In this document: in pieces, positions 31,190 through 42,590 of the stretch
Layout: each line of letters opens with the position of its first letter
How positions within the stretch are numbered: position 1 is the stretch's first letter
Source of the DNA: Cololabis saira
Lineage: Eukaryota > Chordata > Actinopteri > Beloniformes > Belonidae
Direction: 5' to 3'
Length of the DNA stretch: 64,000 nucleotides
NCBI RefSeq assembly: GCF_033807715.1
Contig: NC_084591.1
Span: 46,461,868-46,525,867, forward strand
Translations under genes and position numbers: made by a program
Notes under the pieces: model-generated
The model's database searches: none
The model's input: the letters and a program-made list of their open reading frames with translations, nothing else
Told to the model about the DNA's origin: nothing

Positions 31190-31815
31190 TATAGCAGCAT
31201 ATTTACAACAAAGCTATGTTTGAGACTAACTATTATAGTCTTGTTCTAGAGCTGCAGCTATGACTACGGATTCTAACTCTAAGTTTACACTAACTAGAGG
31301 TTTACTAAACACTAACTAGAGGTTTACTAAACACTAACTATAGGCTTTACTAAACAGAAAGGTTTTAAGTTTAGTTTTAAAGGTGGAGGTGGTGTCAGCC
31401 TCCTTAACCCAGGTGGTTCCATAGTAACGATTCCTGATAGCAGGGACTCATCTTCCAAATCTACATTTGGATACTTTAGGAACTACGAGTAAACTTGCAC
31501 TCTGAGAACGGAGAGCTCTCCCAGGAACATAAGGCACTATCAGGTCTTGCAAATATCGCTAAGCCATTTTGGGCTTTATACGCAAGTAATAAAACTTTAA
31601 ATTGGTTTCTAAATTTTACGGGTAGCCAATGGAGCGAAGCTAACACTGGAGAGATGTGGTCCCTCCTGCTGATTCCTGTCAGCACTCGCGCTGCTGCATT
31701 TTGGATCAGCAAATTACTTGGACATCCTGCTAATAACACATTACAGTAATCTAGTCTAGAAGATACAAACGCATGAATTCGTTTTTCTGCATCACTCTGC
31801 CAGAGGATTTTCAAA
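31190..31815 (-). mobile_element. L2/CR1-like LINE 3' segment, normal orientation
   Basis: On the minus strand it reads HAFVSSRLDYCNVLLAGCPS, then HWLPVKFRNQFKVLLLAYKA, followed by the AACTTCC...AAGGTTTTAAG tail and three GTTAGTGT units at 31290-31355. It joins the inverted 5' segment at about 31830. Confidence 0.8.
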
Positions 31816-31839
31816 ACAACGAAAACAACACCAAGGCTT

Positions 31840-32745
31840 CACACAGTTGCACTGGAAGCCATCGCAGTGCTGCTTTTGACACTGTAGATCAGCATCTTAC
31901 TTCATAGGTTAGAGCATGTTGTTGGGATTAAAGGGACAGCTCTGCGTTGGTTTAAATCATATCTGTCTGACAGATTTCACTTTGTTCATGTACATGAGGT
32001 TTCTTCCGAACAGTCAAGGGTCTGTTATGGTGTTCCGCAGGGTTCAGTGCTAGGGCCAATCTTGTTCAGTTTATACATGCAGCCATTGGGAAGTATAATC
32101 CAGAATCACGGCATACACTTTCATTGTTATGCTGATGATACGCAGCTCTATTTGTCTATGAAACAGAACCGTTAGTTAAACTTCAGGCATGTCTTAAAGG
32201 AGCATGAGGCTCCTTCTAAGAAATGAGGTTCTACAGCGCCACCCTTCGCCACGACGGCCGTCGGGGGTACTGCAGCCAACAGTGAAGCCGGCACGGGAGA
32301 ACGGGGAGAACGCGCATGCAGCGTCATGTGACGTCACATCCGCAGGACAGCGCAGGAAATTCCGGCCTGGAATTGCAGCACATTTTGCAGCACACAGCCT
32401 GTTCAAGGCAACAGAGAGATACGCTAGAGGGCTCATTCTTTTTGGTTTGGAACGCTTCATCTGACATTATTACTAGAAAACTTAAAATGTATACGAATTT
32501 TTACCATAAATCCTGCCTCAATCCTGCCTCAAGCTCCTTTAAGGACATCAAGGACTGGATGTCCGGAAGTTTTTTGCTTCTAAATTCAGATAAAACAGAG
32601 GTTATCATTCTTGGTCCAGAGCACCTTAGGAAGGGATTAGATGGTGTTGCAATGGCTTCCAGTGCAACTGTGAACAACCTTGGTGTTGTTTTTGATCAGG
32701 ATTTTTCATTTAAACCATATTGTAGCAATCTCATGCTACTGGGGG
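31840..32745 (+). mobile_element. L2/CR1-like LINE RT segment, inverted relative to its 3' part
   Basis: The plus strand reads the RT block ([11 protein letters not shown], then [17 protein letters not shown] and a YADD box) to DQDFSFKPY at 32725, with frame damage. This is the part that should precede the 3' segment at 31190-31815, but it lies in the opposite direction. A piggyBac-type MITE interrupts it at 32198. Confidence 0.8.
32198..32538. mobile_element. piggyBac-type MITE (AGGAGC family)
   Basis: Starts AGGAGCATGAGGCTCC and ends GCCTCAAGCTCCT, with TTAA at 32194-32197 and 32539-32542. Removing it restores the LINE text CATGTCTTAAGGACATCAAG, as seen uninterrupted at 20300. Confidence 0.9.
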
Positions 32746-32749
32746 TCAA

Positions 32750-33100
32750 CCGACAGGGAAAGAGGACACGGGGTTTCGTGGGAAACCTTTGTGCTGCTGC
32801 TAGGGACCCCCATCTGAGCCCCTGGGCCTGAGGCCACCTGGTCTTCCAGGTTCCTGGGTCCTCCAGGTCAGGCCGACCGGCGAGACACTTCGGGAGGCCG
32901 CCCTCGGGGTCGGGCCGACTGGCGAGAGGGCCGTTCTCGGGACTGGGCCGAGGGTGGCCGAGGGGCAGACGGCATCCGCGGCGCTGGCCGAGGTGCGCCC
33001 AGGACCACTCCCTCCCCGACGCAGCACTGCTCACCATCAATAATGATCTGATCATCAGCAGGTGTGCAGAGCTGTAGAAGAACAAATGTTTTGTTATTCG
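32750..33100. other. GC-rich stretch, unassigned
   Basis: CpG- and GCC-rich text between a LINE and a Tc1 relic. Short open frames on both strands but no recognisable domain. Confidence 0.4.
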
Positions 33101-33106
33101 GCCTGG

Positions 33107-33545
33107 ACCATTTAGGTGTGTCAAGAGGGAAAGACATCAGCAATGGTCTTAGAGAAGCAACTGTTGATGAACAATTTCCAAACTATTGAGTTCAACGTTC
33201 AACATGAGTTCAACATTCTACATTGAGAGAGATTATTCACAAGTGGAAACCATTCAAGACATCCCAGCAGATTTCCTGAGGATCAGAACCCTATACGGTC
33301 TGTCTCAGAGCCTCAAGGCCTCAATGAACTTGTTACAGTAGATGTTAAAATCAATGACAACACAGCTGGAAGGAGACTGAACCGGTTTGGTTTGTTTGGA
33401 AGAGTTTCCAGGAGAAAACCGCTCCTGTCCAAAGAAACATGGAAGGATGACTGAAGTTCACATAACTGCAACTGAGCAAACCAGCAGACTTCTGGAACAA
33501 TGTCCCATGGACAGTGGTGAAGGAATGATGGAACATCGTTTATCT
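33107..33545 (+). pseudogene. Tc1-like transposase relic
   Basis: Contains GTGTCAAGAGGGAAAGACAT, then ATTCACAAGTGGAAACCATT, then TTTGGTTTGTTTGGAAGAGT and GACTTCTGGAACAATGTCCC in the order of a fish Tc1 transposase: helix-turn-helix domain to the first catalytic region. Frameshifts and deletions are frequent. No terminal repeats found. Confidence 0.8.
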
Positions 33546-33549
33546 ATCA

Positions 33550-34235
33550 CCACTTCCAGAAGGCTTCATTAACAGAATTAATTTCTCTCTCTTTCTCTTC
33601 CTTTCTGTTGTATTTCATATGATGCCATTTCCTTCAGCTGTTTTCTGTCCACTCTGGTTTCAGCATTGCTGAAACCAGAACCATCAACCAACTTCATGTT
33701 CCTGATCCAGGCGTTGTCTTTGTTAAAAACAGGAAGTTTTATTCTACAGAGAAAGTCTGTGGAGCAGAGGAAGACCTTCTGCAGCTGTAGAAGTGTCCGG
33801 TGTCTGTCCTCGTGGTCTGGTGAACCAGGTCCAGCTGCTGTGGGTCTGCTATGTGCGGTATGTCCCAGCCTCTAGGCAGCTTAGGTTTCTGTGTATCTAG
33901 GTGTGGTGGTGCTGAAAGACGGGTTTTTATCAGTGTCAAGTGTCTTTGTTTGTTTCTGGCTGGCTGCCAGTGGAACAATACAGGCGTCACCCACACACCA
34001 ACACATGCTGACACACAACACGACGTGGACCAGGACCCTGGACTGATGGAGCAATGGGCTAACTTCAGGCTCAAATTTGGGTTATCAGTATCACAAACAG
34101 AGCCTGGCCATCCGTCCAAGCGTACTCCTTTCTGATACAATGAATCAGCCTGGTTCTTTTGGACTGGATTCCGATTTTCCAGGAAGTTACCACCCACCGT
34201 GTATTTACTGGACTGGCTAAATATCCTAATTCCAG
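33550..34235. other. unassigned stretch
   Basis: No convincing exon or repeat. Open frames here overlap the minisatellite that follows. Confidence 0.4.
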
Positions 34236-34239
34236 GCAT

Positions 34240-34975
34240 TACGACTGAAACCACACCTGAAACCAGACCCAGTGGCACTGAAATCTGGAAACAGTGGCGG
34301 TAAAAGCGGGACCAGCGGCGCTGAGACCAAAACCAGTGGCTCTGAAACCAGGTGCTAAAACCAGGTGCTGAAACCAGGACCAGCAGCGGTGAGACCAACC
34401 GCTGAAACCAGTGCCAGCGTTGCTGAAACAAGAACCAGTGGCTCTGAAATCAGGTGCTAAAATCTGACCCAGTGGTGCTGAAACCCAAATCAGCGAAGCT
34501 GAAACCAGACCCAGCGTTGCTGGAACCAGTGGTTCTGAAACCAGGACCAGCAGGGCTGAAACCAGGACCAGCAGGGCTGGAACCAGGACAAGCAGTGCTG
34601 AAACCAGGACCAGCAGGGCTGGAACCAGGACAAGCAGTGCTGAAACCAGGACCAGCAGAGTTGAAACCAGGACCAGCAGAGTTGAAACCAGGACCAGCAG
34701 AGTTGAAACCAGGACCAGCAGAGTTGAAACCAGGACCAGCAGAGTTGAATCCAGGACCAGCAGTGCTGAAACCAGGACCAGCAGAGCTGAAACCAGGACA
34801 AGCAGGGCTGAAACCATGACCAGCAGGGCTGAAACCAGGACCAGCAGGGCTGAAACCAGGACCAGCAGGGTTGAATCCAGAACCACTGGCACTTTAACCC
34901 GGACCAGCGTTGCTGAAACCAGAACCTATGGCTCTGAAACCAAGGCCAGCGTTGCTAAAACCAGTACCAGGGGGG
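34240..34975. repeat. 21-bp minisatellite (GAAACCAGGACCAGCAGGGCT)-like
   Basis: About 35 units of a 20-21-base repeat with core GGACCAGCAG. In one plus frame it reads as a 7-residue LKPGPAE repeat and in a minus frame as LVLVSAL. Since the unit is a multiple of three, the open frames are a by-product. Similar AACCAGGACTA-type repeats occur at 43576-43810. Confidence 0.9.
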
Positions 34976-35961
34976 CTGTTTTAAATGCTTTTTATTCTCG
35001 TTTTGAGCAGCATGACTTTTCAGAGAAGATAAGTCAACTCAAACATTCACTTTTCCCAGTCAATGAGATCACAATACTTGAGATGAGGTGGTTTAGCTAT
35101 TGTCAGGCACTGATGTGAGAAAAGCCGCAGGTTCTGACGGTATATGTGGCTGTACACTGCATCACTGCGCTGTGCAGCTTAGTGGTGTTTTTACATTTAT
35201 TTTTCAAACAATAGTAGATTCTTTTAAATATCCTGACATTTGGAAAATATCACATATTGTGCCACTACCAAAGTGTAGTATCCCTAAACAGCCTAATGAT
35301 TTCAGGCCAATTGCCCTCACTTCATTGATTATGAAAATCTTGGAAAAATTAATTAAAAATGAGATTCTCACTGCCATCGAGGGTAAACTTGACCCTCTAC
35401 AATGTGCGTACAGGCTGGAAAGGGTGTCGAAGATGCTAAGATTTTTATTCTTGACACCTTGTACAAACATTTGTAGAAACACAATTCCCATGCTAGACTG
35501 TTGTTTGGAGATTTCTCCTCTGCTTTTAACCACATGCAACCTTGTCTTCTAACTGAGAGAGTTATTTCTGATTTTAAACTATCAAACCAACTTGTTTTAT
35601 TGATTTTAGATTCTTGACCAACAGACAGCAGATGGTCATTGTGAATGGTTATTTGTCTGACATTGTTGTGACAAATACAGGTTCACCATAAGGGAGCGTA
35701 ATGTCACCTCTTTTTGTTTTCAGATGATGCTGTGCTGTTGTCTCTCCTTCAGAGTGCCCAACATAACCATGGTGTGGCTCTCCTTGCATTTGTAGACTGG
35801 TGTAAGGACTTTTTAGAATTGAATGCATCCAAAACTAAAGAAATGTTGGTAGATTTTAGACGTAACAAGCAGGCCTTCACTGAGAGTGTCATAGATGGAG
35901 AGAAGATTGAAATTGTCAGCTCCTATAAATATCTGGGCACTGTGTTTGACAACCAGCTTAA

Positions 35962-36584
35962 AGGAGCCGTCTGTAAGAAATGGCCAAAACTGGAACTGCA
36001 GTCACTTTCAAAATATTGTTGAGCGGCGTGTACCCTCCCCCTCCTCCCCCCGACCAGAGGTTGCCAGGTAGGCTGCAGAATGCAGCAGGAACGTAGGCTG
36101 CCATGGCTGCCATAATTAGAGTCGAGCTGGCAACCCGGATGCCGAAACAATACTGACTTCGTGATTGGGAGATAGGTGGAGGGTGGAGCTTCAGAAACAA
36201 TACTGACTTGGTGATTGGGAGATAGGTGGAGGGTGGAGCTTCAGAAACAATACTGACTTGGTGATTGGGAGATAGGTGGAGGGTGGAGCTTCAGAAACAA
36301 TACTGACTTGGTGATTGGGAGATAGGTGGAGGGTGGAGCTTCAGAAACAATACTGACTTGGTGATTGGGAGATAGGTGGAGGGTGGAGCTTCAGGCCAAA
36401 ACAAAAAATGACAACATAAACATCAGTTGAGGGCTGCAACTCCTCTTTTTAAACTGGAATATCCTGGCTTGAGTGCTGTTGTCAGTGACATAAGTATTTG
36501 AAATGAACATGATATTTAAATGTCTGTTGACATATCGGGGTCATTTTATGATTCGTTTTATTATTGCTCTTACATACAGCTCCT
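35962..36584. mobile_element. piggyBac-type MITE carrying a 50-bp tandem repeat
   Basis: Starts AGGAGCCGTCTGTAAG and ends CTTACATACAGCTCCT (14 of 16 inverse matches), with TTAA at 35958-35961 and 36585-36588. Removing it rejoins the LINE frame at DNQLK/FDFN. Confidence 0.9.
36140..36394. repeat. 50-bp tandem repeat, about 5 copies
   Basis: Unit AAACAATACTGACTTGGTGA plus 30 bases ending GGAGCTTCAG. Copies are nearly identical, so recent expansion is likely. Confidence 0.95.
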
Positions 36585-37046
36585 TTAAATTTGATTTCAA
36601 CACTGAAGCACTGGTCAAACGTGGACAGCAGAGGATTCATCTCCTTCGTATGTTGAATTCTTTTTCAGTGAATCCAGTGATTCTCTGTCGTTTTTATCAG
36701 TCCTTCATGAAAGCCTTTTAACTTATTCTTTTATTTGTTGGTTCAACAACCTGTCACTCATGGACAGAAACAGTTTTAACAGTGTGGTGAAAATCTGTTC
36801 CAAGATTATTGGACTCAAGCAGAGAGACCGGGGGCCTGTACTACGAAGCGGGATTTGGGGTTAGCGAGGTAACTTCAGGTTTAACCCTGGGTTTTCAGGA
36901 CTACGACGGTGGTTCACTTCTTACCGGGGTACATGGCCATGGTAACTTATGCTGAACAGCTAACCTGCTCCGGAGCAGGTTATGTTCGAGATACAGATCG
37001 CCGGGTATAAAAGCAGCGCCCACTGACCAATCAGCTCTCTTGGAAA

Positions 37047-37178
37047 ATGGCATGCCCTTTCGAAGAGAATCCAGTGGAGCTCGGTGCGCGGATCGTGAGA
37101 GGATCCCTCCGAACAGAACGCGTATTCAGGGACCAAAACCCCTTTGCTTTCCCTGATGACTACCTGTATGAACGATCC
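37047..37178 (+). pseudogene. Harbinger transposase N-terminal fragment
   Basis: ATG at 37047, then ACPFEENPVELGARIVRG and NPFAFPDDYLYERS, the N-terminus of fish HARBI1-like transposases. It runs into an A-rich tract after about 44 codons, and the DDE nuclease part is gone. Confidence 0.85.
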
Positions 37179-37527
37179 AAAAAAAAAGGGAAAAAAGAGG
37201 TGGAGGAGAAAATAAAAAATTAATCAATCAAGGAATAAATAAAACAAATCATCACCCAAAATCCGATGTACAGTCAATCCAAAACTAATACCAATTAAAT
37301 AAATAAATCAAGAAGAAATCAAAAAGAAGATGCATTTGTAAGGGGATAGCAAAAAAGGGATTTTCAATTTCGTCCCTCGAAAATTCTGAGAAGTCACTTT
37401 AAAATACTAAATACCCCCCTCCTGAAAAAATAAAAAATAAAATAAAATAAATAAAAAAACCCAATTCTTTGGTACAGCATCAGCACAAGTTATCGGTCAA
37501 CAACAATAGTTATAGAACCAATATATA

Positions 37528-37705
37528 CAGGACTGTCTCAGAAAATTAGAATATTGTGATTTTCTGTAATGCAAACACAAAAACAAAAAAATGTCATACA
37601 TTCTGGATTCATTACAAATCAACTGAAATATTGCAAGCCTTTTATTATTTTAATATTGCTGATCATGGTTTACAGTTTAAGATTAAGATTCCCAGAATAT
37701 TCAAA
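37528..37705. mobile_element. Tc1/mariner-type MITE, partial copy
   Basis: Starts at TA|CAGGACTGTCTCAGAAAATT as in 6005-6335 and stops around the middle of that element. Confidence 0.75.
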
Positions 37706-38299
37706 TATATGTTTATATCCCTATGAACTTACACATTTATACAGTCAGCGATCTTTTGCCAGCTGTCTTTCCTGCATTTTGCAGCTGCAACTGTGTTGCT
37801 TTTTGCCTCTATTATATGCCTATACTCATCACATTTCCGTAAAATTATTGTTTGCTCTTCGCTACTGAAATAAGCGGCTCTGACAGCGGACTTCTCCATG
37901 CTTGCGATTGGTCATGCGCTGAAAACACCGCCCCTTTTATGTGCACGCGCTCATATCCAGATTGGAGAAACCTGGGTTGATATACCGAGTTGATAACCAC
38001 CGTCGTGTGACCGCTTAGCGTGATTGCAATTGTCCGGGTTAGTGAATCTGGATAAGGAAAAGATATCCTGGGTATGTTGAACTTGCTTCGTAGTACAGGC
38101 CCCTGGGCTCCCTATGGGAACAACAGGTTTTAAGGAAGACTCAGAGAATTCTGGAACTTCTGGGCACGTCTTAGAAAAATAATTTTCGCTGCTGCCTTCA
38201 GGACGTCATTATGCCCAACATGTTTGTAAGGGTAATCGCTTTTCCAAGTCTTTTATCCCCTCTGCTGCCCGGCTATTAAATTTATCCTTATGAATTTGT

Positions 38300-39554
38300 T
38301 TGGTATGTGCATTTAGGTACTGTGTACCTTCTAGGAATGATATTGTCATGCTGAGTGTCATGCTGTGTTTAATTGTATATTTATTTATTTTTTGGAATTG
38401 TTGTGTTAAACATTTTACTTGCGTGCATGTTTTTGTTGCTTTGTGCAGTTACGGTTATTGTTTGAAATATAACTTTTTCCCTGGTTTGAGTTTGACATGC
38501 AATGACCTTTTGAGTTGATTAGACACAGCTGAACATTATTAAGGCAGTGAACTGGACCTAGACTGACAGCTGCACCGGCCAATGAGCTACTGCAGGCTGG
38601 CCCCCCTAGACCAATGGTGAACCAGGGGAGGGTTTCCTTCCCACCTAGATATTCAGAGAGAGGCATTCAAGCTGAGGAAATGGACTGATGGACAGAGGCC
38701 CACAGGAACCCGGCTAGTTGGGGGGAACCCGGCTAGTTGTGGGGCCCCCAGTGGACCAGACAGCAACGCAGCAGTGTGTTGGAGGCCTTTGGACGCTAAT
38801 GGCAGAAGTAGGAACTTCTGCCTAAAAGCTGTGAGTTTCTCCAACGAATACACTGTCTGTTGCAAGCCGAACCACTTCGTGATAGCCGAATGAAATGTCC
38901 TGTGGTTGTAGGGCAGATTGCTGGCTATTCTTCTTTGTTCCAGGGTCAAAGAGTGTCGACTGGAGGTGTGTAGCAGAGGGATTCCTGTTGGCATGGGCCT
39001 GACTGCTGTGGATTCAAGAGGGGGCGCTGGAGGACAGTCTTTGAACACGACAGTGAGCCCCTGAACGGATTGACTTTGTGACTGTTTATTTTTAACCCTT
39101 GCCTTTTAAGGATTGGCCATTTTAAGAGACATTTTCCCCACCCTTGATTTATGTTAACAGTCTTTGCACAATAAATGTTTGTTGCTGCACCTTGTGTTTG
39201 TGGGTTATTAAGTACTGCTCACCCTCGAAGAACTGAAGTATTTCCTTGGGGACTTGGGTTATTGTATTACCATAACTTTATGCAACCACCCCTTTGACAA
39301 TATCATCCGGTCTTTGTATAGACTGTTTTCAATTAATTCATATATTGGTATCAGCACTTTTTAATGCAACAAATTGCAGGGTTTTTGCACACAGCTGCCA
39401 ACTTTCTCTCTGTGTTTCTATTGAATGTGTTATGTGTGTGTTTGGGCGCGAGCTGGCGACTAAAATTGCCCTTCAAGAGATTAATAAAGTTGTCTTGAAA
39501 CCAGGACCCCACATCACTGGATCCGCTGCTCAGCAGAAAACATCCACTAGAAAC
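38300..39554. other. stretch with a probable LINE tail, otherwise unassigned
   Basis: TTAATAAAGTTGTCTTG near 39480-39497 resembles a LINE 3' terminus. The text from 38520 to 39290 includes AATAAATG near 39170 and could be another retroelement. I cannot set its ends. Confidence 0.35.
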
Positions 39555-39881
39555 TGTTATGGTAGTTCCTGTTTTATTTTGAAGCCCGTGTCTTTGTGTT
39601 TGAGTTCTCTTTTGACCTTCCTGTTTCCCATCTGTCCTGATCGTCTGCACCTGTGTCTCGTTAACCCTTGTGTATATCTGCTCTTGTCTTTCCCTTGCTC
39701 CCTGCTGGTCCGTACTGTTTCCTCCCTCCGTGTTTCCATGTGTTTGTAGGTTTTTTTTTTGCTATCCTATTAAGCAGCGCTTTTTGTTTGATTTAAATAA
39801 ATCACTGCTTTTTTTTTTTTTTTGGAACTCCTGCCTCCTGCTCTCCTACATCTGGGTCTGACCAACCACCTTTCCCTAACA
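39555..39881 (+). mobile_element. LTR of a Gypsy-like retrotransposon
   Basis: Runs TGTTATGGTAG...CCCTAACA, with AAATAAATC and a T-rich tract before its end. It is followed by about 500 bases of internal sequence, so it would be a 5' LTR. No 3' LTR found. Confidence 0.6.
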
Positions 39882-40403
39882 AAACGGACCAGCCCTCACG
39901 GACCCAGCAGGAGAGACTTTTGATTGGTGGGAATTCTTCTACCAAGTGGTTAAAAAAAACAAGGCCCTATTGGCAGGAGCCGGAGTCCCCCTTCTGGGGA
40001 ACACGCCTGGCTCGGGGGGGCCCAGGTGTGCTCAGCCTCAGGGGAAACGGCGGCAGCAGCCCCAGCCTGTTCTGGTTCCCGAGGTGGTGCCAGACGTACC
40101 CGTCCCTGTTGCAGTAGTGGTCCCGGATGCACCCGTCCCTGTTTCTGTGGTGGTCACGGACGCACCCGTCCCTGTTCCAGTGGTGGTACCGGATGCAACC
40201 GTCCCTGTTCCGGTGGTGGTCCCGGATGCACCCGTCCCTGTTCCGGTGGTGGTCCCGGACGGACCCGTCCCTGTTCCCGTGGTAATTCCCGGACACACCC
40301 GTCCTGTTCCAGTGGTGGTCCCGGACGCACCCGTCCCTGTTCCAGTGGTGGTCCCGGACGCACCCGTCCCTGTTTCCGAGGAGGTCCCGGGCCGTATGTT
40401 TGA
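39882..40403 (+). pseudogene. truncated internal region after the LTR, with 33-bp minisatellite
   Basis: Starts right after the LTR. In plus frames it reads an 11-residue VVVPDAPVPVP repeat (about 40080-40400, 33-bp units) after a short non-repeat part. No protease, RT or integrase follows. The long frame to 40572 is due to the repeat. Confidence 0.55.
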
Positions 40404-41415
40404 CACCCCTGGTTTACAGCATGAAGCAACATTTAATGTTGGTGATGACATCAGAAATAACCGTTTACCAGATGCTAAAGTAGTGACTGATGACAACTCG
40501 TCAATCCCCGTCATTACTCAAAAATGTGTGTTTATATGTTTCCCGCTGAGGTACATCAAATCGCTGGTATAGTTGTCATGGATGTGAAAGCGTGATTCGT
40601 GTTTCTACGTCTGTTCCTCGTAGTTGAGGGTCCTTCATCCTAACTTGTACCGTCACCTCATGTGCACCTCCGCAAAAACACAACTGTCCATTCTGACATG
40701 TGAGCGAGGGTTGTACCGCTGAGCACTTCTAAGCACATGGAGGTCATGGACCAGAGATGAACATCTGAACTACTTCAGAGCGGCCAACATGATACGTTGG
40801 AGCTCCTCCCTCATCAGAGCATTCCCTCCACTTCCTGGGAGCGGGGCCTCAGCTGATGGTGTCTTGGTCACGTAAATCAGTCTATAACTTAATACTCTGT
40901 ATCATAAACCACAAGCATCTTCTGGGCGTGTTTCCGGCAATGAAAGTAACTAGAACAGAGGTTTGTAGACGTTAACAGATCCAACTCTGTGAGACTAAAA
41001 AACTGCTGGTGGCCATTCTGACTTGACACTAACCTGTTCATGGTCTACAGAGGATTTCATGGTGTAGCAAGCAGACCTAAATGTTGCAAAGTGGGAGTCT
41101 AAAACCATTTTATCTAGACTTTTCTATCCTGACACAGGAAGAATCAAACATCCTTAATGAAAACACAGTCCTGGGAGGATGCTTTGATTTCCACAGAGGA
41201 TCTGGAGCAATGTCCCTCCTGCAACTGAGGTCAAATGTTGGTAGCAAATATGCTTCAGCATAAGAACAAGAGACAATCATGTGGACCAGACGTAATGCTT
41301 GTAAAGGTTTTCTTGTTAGTTTCCATTTGTCGGTGAAAACATCATCTGGTCATGTGAAACAGAAACATGGGAACAGGCCAAGCTTGATTCTCAGAGACCT
41401 CAGACCAGCAAACAC
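40404..41415. other. unassigned stretch
   Basis: No domain text or repeat ends recognised. Confidence 0.4.
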
Positions 41416-41418
41416 CGA

Positions 41419-42590
41419 ATTCAGTTCAGTTCCAGTTCAGCGCCAAATCACGGCACATGTCATCTCAAGACATGTCAACAAAACAGTTCAATCGTTTCAA
41501 GTCAGTCCAATCGATACGAAAACCGATAAAACAACAATGACCATTATTACTTCACCAAGGAAACCAATAGATCAAAACCTTTTCTTGTGGGGGCACGTTG
41601 GTGCAGCAGGTAGTGCAGCCATCTCACAGCTAGACGGTCCTGGGTTCAATTCCCGCCGGGGACGCTGTGGGCGCTGAAGTGCGTGTTAGTTCCCCCATGA
41701 CTTCAGCACCCACACCCTGGGTGGGGTTGGTGAAAGGGCCTTTCTGTGTGGAGTTTGTATGTTCTCCCCGTGTTCCCTTGGGTAGCTAATGTGAGCTACC
41801 CTCACAAAAACATGCACACAGTCCTGGGCTACACATGCCCCCTCTGGCCAACCGGGGCGCCACATGGGGTGGGGAGGATCTGGCCGGAATAACGTGATCC
41901 TTCCACGCACCACGTCCGGTCAGAGAATCCTCACCCTGTCTGGTGAAAAGAAGCGGTCCGTCACTCCTCAGGATAAGAAGGAGACCTGAGCTCAGTGTAG
42001 GGCCCTCAGTGTACTTAGGTATGAGCACTGGGTGATGAAATGGGTAAAAAATTGGGGATAAAAAAAAACAAAAAAAAAAACAACCTTTTCTTGAATCCAA
42101 TCCCCCTTCCTGATCCAGCACCGGGCGACTGGAAAGAAAACCTCCCCTTTAACAGGAAGGAACCTCTGACAAAACCAGACTCAGGAAGGACCAACATCCA
42201 CCTGGACCGGTTGGAGGTTGAGAGGACAGGAACAACAGGAACACCTGCTGGGAAGAAGGGACACAGGTTCATAACAACAACAATGTACAGAGTGAGGGGA
42301 GGTGCATCATGGGAGGTCTCCCAGCAGTCCAGGTCTATAGCATCATCACTAAGGGATGTGTCAGGGCCGCTGATCCTTCCCCAACTATAAACTTGATCAA
42401 ACAGGAAGAGTCCCACCGGTTTCTTTGACTGCAGACGTTGTTCTCTAGTGACCTCTGCTGGGCCAAATGGAGAAATGAAAATGTACTTCATGGTACCAAA
42501 ATACGAGCGATGATAAGCATTTAGACCAGAACCATCATCCTCTTCCACTGTTTTACATATGAGGATGTAAAAAGACCACAAGATCTTAAC
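41419..42590 (-). mobile_element. LINE 3' UTR (minus) split by a SINE
   Basis: ATTCAGTTCAGTTCCAGTTC at 41419 is the LINE 3' end read in reverse. The rest (from 42094, with AAACCTCCCCTTTAACAGGA and AATGTACAGAGTGAGG) continues after the SINE. No ORF of its own. Confidence 0.7.
41588..42081 (+). mobile_element. tRNA-derived SINE with 12-bp target duplication
   Basis: A pol III-type head: A-box-like TGGTGCAGCAGG near 41599 and B box GGTTCAATTCC at 41643-41653. It ends in an A-rich tail. AACCTTTTCTTG flanks both sides (41576-41587, 42082-42093). Related copies on the minus strand are at 48296-48535 and 48815-49232. Confidence 0.9.

Larger units (their letters stand above)
36831..38103 (+). mobile_element. 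PIF/Harbinger element, deleted derivative
   Basis: Perfect TIRs GGGGCCTGTACTACGAAGC at 36831 and its inverse ending at 38103. It carries a transposase N-terminus (37047-37178) but not the catalytic core. A mariner-type half copy lies inside. Inserted in the LINE relic. Confidence 0.9.
35050..38290 (+). pseudogene. jockey/I-type LINE reverse-transcriptase relic, twice interrupted
   Basis: In order: RKAAGSDGI (35110), NDFRPIALTSLIMKILEKL (35300), the FSSAF block, a GSP*GS box with a stop, and FSDD (35718; a changed FADD). Then KYLGTVFDNQLK (35925-35960) resumes after an insertion as FDFNTEALVKRGQQRIHLLR (36588), and ends after a second insertion near 38104-38290. Stops and deletions make it inactive. 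Confidence 0.85.

Noticed and set aside
34239..34892. 217-codon LVLVSAL frame resembling a membrane protein
   Set aside because: Read from the 21-bp minisatellite; the hydrophobic pattern is a by-product of the repeat.
39946..40572. 208-codon PVPVVVPDA frame
   Set aside because: A 33-bp minisatellite within a truncated LTR element. No conserved domain.
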